Under the pieces are notes generated by a model that did no database searches, had not been told where the DNA came from, and saw nothing but the letters and a program-made list of their open reading frames with translations. The translations under genes were made by a program, and so were the position numbers. Of a stretch of 16,469 bases of DNA, positions 1 through 6,912 are shown piece after piece; position 1 is the stretch's first letter; each line of letters begins with the position of its first letter. Origin of the DNA: Baffinella frigidus (Eukaryota > Cryptophyceae > Cryptomonadales > Baffinellaceae); NCBI GenBank assembly GCA_026770585.1, contig MU646306.1, positions 1,550,122-1,566,590 on the forward strand, given 5' to 3'.

Positions 1-60
1 GCTCCGAGGAGGCGCTGACCGTGACCACAATACTCTCCGTGCCGCACATCTTCCCTGCCA
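1..60 (+). repeat. Partial upstream copy of helicase exon 157-259
   Basis: The first 60 bases repeat the exon segment at about 169-228 with scattered differences. They read CSEEALTV, then a diverged stretch, then LSVPHIF in the same frame. No 5' splice site follows. The copy runs off the left edge, so its full extent is unknown. Confidence 0.8.
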
Positions 61-156
61 TTCAACACTTCCCCCCTTCATCGTCGACAGCAGGCAAACA
101 CGGCACTGACACACCGGGGGTATGTAGGGTTCTGACAAATCAGGCGTGGAATGCAG

Positions 157-3100
157 GAGACGCGGGATGCTCCGAGGAGGCGTTGACCGTGGCGGCGATG
201 CTCTCTGTGCCGCACATCTTCCTGCCAGACTCCCTCTCCGACGAAAAGAGCGCGCGCAGGTCCGCGTCGCAACCCGCGCCCTAACCTCATCCGGGAAAAT
301 AATTTAATTACATGAAAATGGGCGACGAAATTTAGTACACAAATATTTTACTATTTTACTAGTATGAGCCTTCTGTGTAGTAAATTTCGTTGTCCATTCT
401 CATTAAATTGAATGATATCCCCGGATTAAAACCGTAAACCCGAAACCCGAAACCCGAAACTTGAAACCCGAAACCCGAATCCTTTAACCTACACCCTACA
501 CCCCAAACTCCAAACCCCGAACCCCAAACCCCAAACCCCACACCCTGACCCCTAAACCCTCAACTGACAAACCCTCCACCCACCACCCCAAACCCCACCT
601 GCAGACACTATGCCGTGAAGGCAGGCGACCACCTGACGTTCCTCACCGTGAGGTGGTCACGCGGGTTCAACGTTTGTGGCGGCCCTGTTTTCGGCGGCCC
701 GCCCTGTTTTCGGCCCTAAACCCTCAAACTTCAACCCCGCCGGCAGACACTATGCCGTGAAGGAAGGCGACCATCTGACGTTCCTCAACGTGCACAACGC
801 GTTCGAGGCGTCTCATCGATCCTCCCAGTGGAGCCAGGCACGCCCGCCTCCGTCCTGTAAAGTCACGAGCATGCCCGAGGCTGATGTAGACTTTGTGGTG
901 TTGCGTGGCCTAGGCGTCCCATCGATCCTCCCAGTTGAGCCAGACACGCACATCAACCCCGCGCCAAATCGATTTGAAATTTGAAATGGTTCAGTGGGTT
1001 CGATTTCATCGGCAGCCTGCGACCATCCACCCAACCTTCGAAGTCAAGTGCTTTCATCCTTTCACCGACCCCCGTTTTGACCCGGCTTGCACCAGCTCCC
1101 AATGAAGCAAGGCACGCGCCCGCCACCATCCACCCGCCTTCGGAAGCTGCCTCTGTAAAGTAGCTGACGGGCGGGGCTTCGTGAGGGGGGGTGGGGAGGG
1201 CAAGGAGGGTGTCAGGTCTTCTCCTCGTCGACCCCGACCACGCCGTGGTCAGAAGCTCAACTACATTAGGGTTCAGGGTGCAGGGTTAGAATCTGGGACC
1301 GACGCCGCTGCAAGCTCCTGGGACGCTGCTGAAACCCCCACACCCTAATCCCTCAACCCAACCCTGACTCAGGCGCGGTCAGTGAACCACAAAGCAATGA
1401 AGCGCGCGTGTGACATGCGGAAGCAGCTCCTCAACTACATCACCAAGCTCGGCATACCCGTCGTGTCATGCGGCAGAGACAGCAAGGTGCCTCCCGCAGC
1501 GCTTGACGGCGCTCAGTACAGATATTGCCTGTCAGTTCTGTTAGCTCTTCAACTAAAACAAGCTTTGCATGCATGCACCCTTCGTCTCCTGCGGCAGAGA
1601 CAGCAAGGTGCCTCCCGCAGCACTTTCATCCGGGGAAATCTATTTTTCTTTCATTTCCTGGCAACGCCAATTACTACACATTTTGCTCTTACTAGTCGCA
1701 TCGAAACATGTGTGCATAGTCATCTTCGTTGCCAGGAAATGAAAGAAAAAAAACAGGTTTCCCCGAATAAAATTGACGGTGCTCAGCACAGATACTGCCT
1801 GTCAGTTCCGTTAGCGCTTCAACCAAAACAAGCTTGTCATGCATGCACCCTTCGTGTCCTGCGGCAGAGACAGCACGGTGCCTCCCGCGTCTCTTGTTGC
1901 ACTTGGGGGTTCTCAGAAGGACGACATTGGAGGAAAGAAGCGCCGCATATCAACCCTGGACCCGAAAACCCGAACCCCAAAACGCATCTTGTCGGCCGGT
2001 TCCGTCGATTTTTGCACACACGGGTCGTGACTGTCGGGCCCGTCAGGTTATGTGGCTCACGGGGTGAGAAGTTGAATACCATGATGCCTGGTTTCATCGC
2101 ACCCTGGACCCTGAAGCCCAAACCGCAAGCATAAACGCAGGTGCTGCATCGGTGCCTTGCGGGAGCCTTCTTCGCCAACGCAGCAAAGCTCGAACCGGAC
2201 GGCTCCTACCGCACCATCCGAGGTTCCGCCCCTGCCTCATTCTCGACACTTTAGGAGCTCGGGCTCTTGAGGAACGTGGTGCGTGTCTATGGCAGCACTG
2301 CATGTGCCTGAAAACGGATCTGCCTGCCAGTGTGGCTGATTCTCGGATTGCGATCTCTTATTTGGTCCTCACGCGGCCGAACCACCCTGCCCTAAACCCT
2401 ACACCATGAACCCTGCACCCTAAACCCTAAACTCTAAACCCTACACCCTGAACCCTACACCCTACACCCTAAACCCTAAACCCTAAACCCTAAACCCTAA
2501 AACCTAAACCCTAAACCCTACGCCATAAACCTTAAAACCCAAACCCTAAGCCATAAGCCCTAAATCTTGAACCCTGAACCCTGAACCCTACACCCTAAAC
2601 ACCAGACCCTAGACCCTAACCTCTAAACCCTAAACCCTATATTCTAAACCCTACACCCTAAACCCTACACCCCAAACCCTAAACCTTAAACCCTACACCT
2701 TTAACCCTCAACCCTCAACCCTAAACCCCACAACCCACTCCCTACACCCTAAACCTTAAACACCAGCCCCCCAAACCCTAACCCGAAACGGCGCCCTGCA
2801 GGTCAGGAGAAAGTGGGGGTACATCCGTTCTCGGTCCTACACCAGCATGTACGCCCCCCCCCCCTCAAACCCGCGATACCTCTCGACGACAAACCCAGCC
2901 ACAGGGACAAGCGCCCCCTCCCTCAAACCCGTAACACCTCTCGACACCAACCCCGCCACAGGGATAAGCGTCCCCGTACGACTGTTGACTACCTATGCAT
3001 GGCGAGCCCAGTTTTACTCAGGCAGAGCTGGGAGTTGCTGACACGGTGCGCGTGGCTGACGTAGAAGCCCCATGGCTGCTAACTCTAAACCCTACACGCC

Positions 3101-3658
3101 GAAGCCTAAACTCTAAACCCTGAACCCGAAATCCTGGGCGCCAGAAGACACCCTGGGTGGTGTTGCTGACAAGGTGAGATTGGCTGACTTGGGAGCCCCA
3201 TGACTGCGTACCCTAAACCCTTCACCCCGAACCCACAACCCGAAACCCGAAACCCGAAACCCGAAACCCTGAAACCCAAACCCCAAACGGCAGCCGACAC
3301 CCTGGGTGGTGTTCAACGAGATGGTGGTCACGACAAAGCCGTACCTCCTAGGCGTTTCTATGACGGTGCCGCCCCCCCCTGTTCCTCCCTTGATGTGGCG
3401 GGCCCATTTATCCCGTGGGGGGGCACTCAATGCCGCCCTTCTTGGTGACTTGGTGACACTTGTGTATGCACGAACGCGGTGCTGAAGCACATGACGGTGA
3501 TCACTACACCCGTCCCCTTCTTCAGTACACCGTCAGCTTCCTCAGCGCACCCTGACCTTCATCAGGAACCCACGTGGCTGACGGAGCTTGCGCCGCACTT
3601 CTACGCGTTCAAAGACTCGGACGCCGATCGGCCTTCCAAATCTGCCCGCACTCGGTGA
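157..3658 (+). CDS. DHX35: DEAH-box RNA helicase, DHX35-like, C-terminal part (7 exons, 5' end outside window)
   Basis: Proposed exons are 157-259, 747-837, 1373-1486, 2141-2222, 2802-2848, 3294-3365 and 3566-3658 (TGA at 3656-3658). Joined, they give 199 residues in one frame, covering the end of the helicase-associated (ratchet) region and the OB-fold domain of DEAH-box ATPases. Landmarks in order are GCSEEALTVAAMLSV, EGDHLTFLNVHNAF, SSQW, FFANAAKLEPDGSYRTI, VHPFSVLH, WVVFNEMVVTTKPYL and WLTELAPHFY. The FFANAAK and LAPHFY segments and the spacing fit DHX35 better than DHX8, DHX15 or DHX16, but this is from memory. Family members are RNA-dependent ATPases tied to spliceosomes. All donors are GT except exon 2, where CAG|GCACGC (GC donor) is the only choice that keeps the length. 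The ATPase motifs and start lie to the left. The tail after the OB fold is short. Confidence 0.85.
288..426. mobile_element. Inverted-repeat element, TACTACACA family, copy 1
   Basis: Inner arms gacgaaatttagtacaca (about 323-340) and tgtgtagtaaatttcgttg (about 374-392) pair. The outer ends are catccggg and atccccgga. Non-coding. Related copies lie at 1626-1770 and 11033-11132. Confidence 0.7.
424..604 (+). repeat. Degenerate telomere-like tract (CCCTAAA/CCCGAAA type)
   Basis: Variants of aacccgaaa, ccctaca, accccaa and ccctaaa with no long perfect run. It ends in cacctgcag directly before the copy of the exon 747-837 start. Confidence 0.85.
605..650 (+). repeat. Partial copy of the 5' edge of helicase exon 747-837, with 3' splice site
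   Basis: About 46 bases match the exon start at 747 closely (acactatgccgtgaagg, then gacgttcctca). They are preceded, like the real exon, by a telomere-like C-rich tract and CAG. The match ends in gtgaggtgg, where the real exon continues into NVHNAF. It is probably a non-functional tandem copy. Confidence 0.85.
912..949 (+). repeat. Partial copy of the 3' edge of helicase exon 747-837
   Basis: Repeats the segment at about 806-843 (catcgatcctcccag common to both). The Trp codon TGG is changed to TTG and the GC donor to CAGACA. It lies within the following intron. Confidence 0.75.
1487..1893 (+). repeat. Two further copies of the 3' edge and donor of helicase exon 1373-1486, split by an inserted element
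   Basis: The exon end tgcggcagagacagcaag with donor GTGCCTCCCGC recurs with donors at 1608 and 1868 (the latter with cagcac for cagcaag). The intron spacer ctcagtacagatattgcc is also repeated. The tandem unit is about 121 bp. An inverted-repeat element at about 1626-1770 interrupts the second unit. Confidence 0.85.
1626..1770. mobile_element. Inverted-repeat element, TACTACACA family, copy 2
   Basis: Ends tcatccggggaaat and gtttccccgaata pair, followed inward by ctttcatttcctggcaacg against cgttgccaggaaatgaaag, an almost perfect arm pair. It lies inside a tandem copy of the exon 1373-1486 donor region. Confidence 0.8.
2395..2790 (+). repeat. Largest telomere-like tract (CCCTAAA)
   Basis: About 400 bases of ccctaaa, ccctaca, ccctgaa and variants, with up to four or five perfect ccctaaa units in a row near 2466-2500. 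It ends about 11 bases before the acceptor of exon 2802-2848. Confidence 0.95.
2878..2990 (+). repeat. 58-bp direct repeat in a helicase intron
   Basis: acctctcgac and ccacaggga recur with a 58-base offset (2878 and 2936). Two GTACG donor-like sequences (2849 and about 2976) flank the pair, suggesting the real donor region was copied too. Confidence 0.6.
3034..3313 (+). repeat. Tandem duplication carrying telomere-like tract, 3' splice site and start of helicase exon 3294-3365
   Basis: Unit 1 (about 3034-3163) and unit 2 (about 3164-3313) each hold gctgaca...ggctgac, gccccatg, a telomere-like tract, then NNCAG or CCAG and gacaccctgggtggtgtt. Only the second continues into coding sequence (FNEMVVTTK). 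The first has an intact AG at 3143-3144. Confidence 0.8.
3087..3292 (+). repeat. Two telomere-like tracts before exon 3294-3365
   Basis: ctctaaaccctacac..ccctgaa at about 3081-3130, and ccctaaacccttca, then cccgaaa repeats at about 3209-3290. The second runs directly into ccaaacggcag, the acceptor. Confidence 0.85.
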
Positions 3659-3874
3659 AGCTCTTGGATAGATGCTCTCTTAAGGGATGTGGACAGGCCC
3701 GTCTTGGGATAAATGAAGGGTTGGCTGTGCCGACGAGGCGGGCGAGGGGAGGGTGCAGTGGCGTAAACCCAAGTAAAATCCTACTCTGGCAAATCCTACT
3801 CTGGAAAATCCGTATCTGGCTAAAGACCACCAAGTGGATCGCGCAGGTTGCCCGATTTCGGAATGTACGCGGGA

Positions 3875-4004
3875 TACATGGGACCTCGCTCATAAGAAAG
3901 TGCCCCCCCCTCCCTAGGGACCACCGTAGGACCCTAGACATAGGCCTACTGTAGGGTCCTCGGAGGGGGCGTTTTCTTATGAGCGAGGTACATGTACCCC
4001 TGTA
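3875..4004. mobile_element. MITE copy A (CAGGGG/ACCTCGCTC family)
   Basis: Terminal inverted repeat: acctcgctcataagaaa on the left and its complement tttcttatgagcgaggt on the right. G/C-rich runs and an inner palindrome (cctaggg, taggcctac) lie between. No coding capacity. The left outer end reads TACATGGG, not TACAGGGG as in its sisters, and the right end carries an extra TACATG. Confidence 0.85.
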
Positions 4005-4091
4005 CCAAGACCTTGATGCTTGGACGCACAGGCCCTCTCTAGTGTTGCTCACACTCTGTTCAGTTCTGCAGCAGGGCACTTGATGCAGCTG

Positions 4092-4216
4092 TACAGGGGT
4101 ACCTCGCTCCTAAGAAACTGCCTCCCCCTAGGACCCTACAGTACATGTAGGCATACCTAGGGCCCTGTGGTGGTCCTAGGTGGGGGGGCGCTTTCTTTTG
4201 TGCCAGGTACCCCTGT
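4092..4216. mobile_element. MITE copy B (same family)
   Basis: Begins TACAGGGGTACCTCGCTC and ends with a diverged complement (tgccaggtacccctgta). TA lies at both outer ends, consistent with a TA target duplication. The centre carries palindromic CCTAGG and GTAC motifs. Confidence 0.85.
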
Positions 4217-4529
4217 ACTAAGGTCCTGCGTAGATTTGCAGGGGTGCATGTGTTGCATGTGCGGGCAACATAGAGCGTCTTCTCGAGACATTTCTCGACA
4301 GCAGCATGCATCATCTGCACAAAGAGCATGCAGGCGTGCGACACTCGAACACTACTAGATCATCTCAAGTGATTTACTCCACGTCTCGACGCACATGCAC
4401 CCACAGAAACCTTACCTACCTACATACCTACTTTGAACAAAACTACAGGGGATACTCGCGATCAAGACCCCCCACCTATTCCTACGAGCTTAGAACCACC
4501 TCGGGGACACCCATACGGGTGCGCTGTCC

Positions 4530-4654
4530 TACAGGGGTACCTCGCTCATAAGAAACGCCCACCCCCCTAGCTAGGGACACCATAGGGCCCCAGGCATAGG
4601 CCTACTGCAGGTTCCTAGGGGGGTGCGGTTTCTTATGAGTGAGGTACCCCTGTA
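4530..4654. mobile_element. MITE copy C (same family)
   Basis: Near-perfect terminal repeats of roughly 25 bases, starting tacaggggtacctcgctc and ending gagtgaggtacccctgta. Same length as copy B and same inner palindrome (taggcctac). The ends are TA...TA. Confidence 0.9.
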
Positions 4655-4693
4655 GGCGTTCCGCCGCAAAGGCCACCACGAAGACCCTCCCTC

Positions 4694-4819
4694 TACAGGG
4701 GCACCTCGCTCATAAGAAACTGCCCCCCCCCTAGGACCACCATAGGGCCCTAAGGATAGCCCCTCGTAGGGTCCTGGGGGAGGGGGGGGGGGGTGTCTTA
4801 TGAGCGAGGTACCCCTTAC
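4694..4819. mobile_element. MITE copy D (same family), next to a stop codon
   Basis: Same terminal repeats, with long C and G runs inside. The right end (taccccttac) has lost the final CTGTA. It lies about 14 bases downstream of the minus-strand gene's stop codon, so it probably forms part of that gene's 3' untranslated region. Confidence 0.85.
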
Positions 4820-4833
4820 ACTCTCCCGCCCGA

Positions 4834-6638
4834 TCACCGCAGCGGGACTCCGGTGCGGCGGATGAGCATAACCTGGTTGACAGTCGAAAAGACAATGTCG
4901 GCGCGGAGCTGACGGAAGCAGAACCACACGTGCGGACGCTGCTTGCTCGTGGCGGTGAGGATCTGGCGGCGGATGGCGCCCGTCATCGGGCACGTCCACT
5001 CGCGCGTCGCGAAGACGAGCGCGTAGTGGTTGCGGAAGTGGAGGAGCAGCGCGTGGCCATCCACAACCGCGCCCTGCAGCATCGCCCACTGCGCTTCCAC
5101 CGTCTCCTCGGGGTCCGACGGCGAGCACCGCCCCCCCTCGGCGATCGCGTCGCGGCAGTTGACGTTCCCCAGCAGCCGCACCGTCTCGATCGGCGACGGC
5201 TCGGACCCATCATCCTCCCCATCGTCGCTATCCTCATCGCTATCACTCCCCGCCGCCGCCGCCGCCCCTCCCCCCGCTGCACCCAGCCCCCCGCTCGCCC
5301 GGCGCTGCAGCTGCCTCGCCCCCCGCACCTCGCCCCTCAACAGCGAGCGCGCCACCGCATGCCCGGCAGCGAGGAGGCGCGGGTTGCCGATCTTGCGTGT
5401 TGAAGGGATGAGCCCGCAGGAGCCGCGGAGCGCGGCGGTGCAGGCGATTCGTCGGTTCTCTTGCGCCCACCGCACGTAGTAGTCCATCACGTCCTGCTCC
5501 AGGACGCGGAGCACCTCCTTGTCGCGTGTCTTGTCCTTGGTCGCGTCCTTCTGATCATTCGTTCCTGCCACGCCCGCCCCTGGAATTGGAGGGAAGCGAA
5601 CAGCAACATCCGCCTGTGCTGCCGCCCCGTCTTTCTCCTCGTCGCGCGTAGGCTTGGCTTCGCAGTGGAAGATGGTGTTGAGCGCGCCCGCTATTGACGC
5701 GGCCGCACACGTCTTCGCCCCCTGCTCCTCCCATCCGCGCAGCGCGCCACGCGACAAAACCATGGACACGTCCGCCTCAGCTGCTGGGGTCGGCGCCTTG
5801 TGAAACTCCTCGGCCGTGGTGCCGGCGGGCGGGCGCGTGCGGCAGCAGGCTGCTGTGCACGGCGTATTGTGGTGTTCGTCTGCCAGTTCCACGCCTTCCC
5901 GGACAAGGTCACCCATCGCCGGGAAAAAGTCGCGGTACTTTGCGTCGCAAGACTCGAGGAGCTTCGTCTCGAGGAACGAGTGGAGGTTCTCCAGCGGCAG
6001 GTCGTAGTAGCGCGAGACCCGTCCCCCGCAGCCTCCACGGTGCGTTAAATACGTCTGTCAGGGAGGATGGGTCAGGGCGGGGAGCGCAACCAATCTCGAG
6101 GGTGGGATTGCGCAGATGCTCGTGGGGTCCTGATCGAGCGCATGTGTCAGGGAGGATGGGTCAGGGCGGGGAGCGCAAACCAATCTCAAGGTTGGGATTG
6201 CGCAGATGCTCGTGGGGTCCTGATCGAACGCATGGTTTGCAGGGGCAGGGGCTGGACCTCGCACGGCTTCCCGAAATCCTTGCTGTCCTTCGGGCGAGGA
6301 ACCTGCCGGGAAAGAGGTTGAGGTTACTAGAGTGATAGGACAGGGACGATTTGGGACCCTGACCAATCATGGTGCTGTTAGGGTCCCTGACAAATGAGCG
6401 GAACGGGGAACACCTGCTTCGAGAAGAACAGCTTTTTCTCGTTGCCGCTCGCCTCGCTCTCGGTCCAGAAGTCCAAACACGCCTGGCAAACGTAGTGGTT
6501 GGGCACGAGGTGAATCCTTCGTTTCGAGTTTCGTCTTTTGTGACGAGCAGGGAAAGAAGGTTTGCCGCCTTCATCCGCTGCTGATGAATCCCCGTAACGC
6601 AAGGACAGCCCACGGAAGGAGTGCACGCACTCCGGCAT
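4834..6638 (-). CDS. Uncharacterised protein with CxxC motif and candidate papain-like Cys/His pair (3 exons)
   Basis: Proposed join on the minus strand: 6638-6414, 6302-6258, 6054-4834, about 496 residues, stop TGA at 4836-4834. Both introns are GT-AG and phase 0: donors after SKQ and KPCE, acceptors cccggcag and cctgacag. The frame is plainly coding upstream of the in-frame ATG at 5916 (RYYDLPLENLHSF, FLETKLLESC), which supports the splicing. ATG 6638 is the only in-frame ATG seen in exon 1 and is the least certain point. Cys51 and Cys54 (VCQAC) with Cys89, His95 and Cys99 could form a zinc site. GAKTCAAASIAGALN (Cys206) and HFRNHYALVFATREW (His433) resemble the Cys-helix and His-strand motifs of papain-like folds. 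A low-complexity Gly/Ala then Asp/Glu/Ser linker (about residues 345-376) lies between them. I recognise no named family; peptidase activity is inference only. Confidence 0.7.
6056..6233 (-). repeat. 89-bp tandem duplication at the 3' splice site of the minus-strand gene's last exon
   Basis: Two units start at 6056 and 6145 (tgtcagggaggatggg, then gcagatgctcgtgg). On the minus strand the unit at 6056 provides the used acceptor cctgacag. In the other unit the matching place reads ctgacaca, so the AG is lost. Confidence 0.85.
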
Positions 6639-6912
6639 GCTCGGGTCCCCCAAGAGACGAGGAAGGGGGAGGCAGGGTTCGTGGGCCAGGGAGGTGTAAA
6701 ATAACTGCCCAAAAAAAGAAAAGGGCTGTATTTCAAAAGTCAATTTCGCATTCCTGTTTTGGTCAAAAGTTGACAAGGGAGGAAGAAAGAACCACAGACA
6801 AGATCGGGGATTTTAATACGTGGTGCAGCAACATCTTTCCCCAACCCCCTCCTGCGACCTACGGACCAGCCCCCACCCGCCCCCACAAATCGTCGTGACA
6901 GGCCCCCACACC
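6639..6912. promoter_or_regulatory. Shared upstream region of two divergent genes
   Basis: The 274 bp between the proposed ATG of the minus-strand gene and the ATG of the synthetase must hold both promoters and 5' leaders if the minus-strand start is right. I see no clear TATA box or other core element. An A/T-rich patch (gatttttaatacg, near 6808) and C-rich runs just before the synthetase ATG are the only notable features. If the minus-strand gene has a further upstream exon, this reading fails. Confidence 0.4.

Larger units (their letters stand above)
3659..4833. other. Convergent intergenic spacer filled with MITE copies
   Basis: No coding region is supported between the helicase stop and the stop of the minus-strand gene. 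Four related inverted-repeat elements occupy about 510 of the 1175 bases. The rest holds a short triplicated motif (aaatcctactctgg, about 3777-3820) and unremarkable sequence at 4220-4528. Confidence 0.7.

Noticed and set aside
828-1372. A microexon encoding the missing residues after SSQ in the helicase, for example near 990-1010
   Set aside because: The GC-AG join at 837/1373 restores the exact expected length with no microexon. No candidate with both splice sites was found.
1382-2134. A long open frame of 250 codons on the + strand
   Set aside because: Only its first 35 codons match a helicase exon. The rest reads through a tandem copy of the donor, an inverted-repeat element and spacer, and the next real exon (2141-2222) is outside it.
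2395-2790. A true chromosome end or telomere
   Set aside because: The array is degenerate, flanked on both sides by exons of one gene, and repeated in several introns in both orientations.
4930-5479. Open frames on the + strand opposite the minus-strand gene
   Set aside because: They are Arg/Pro/Ser-rich shadows of a GC-rich coding exon on the other strand, which has the coherent motifs.
6378-6776. A minus-strand start near 6776 upstream of the chosen ATG
   Set aside because: The codon there is TTG, not ATG, and the 46 codons before 6638 show no conserved pattern; they could be leader sequence.
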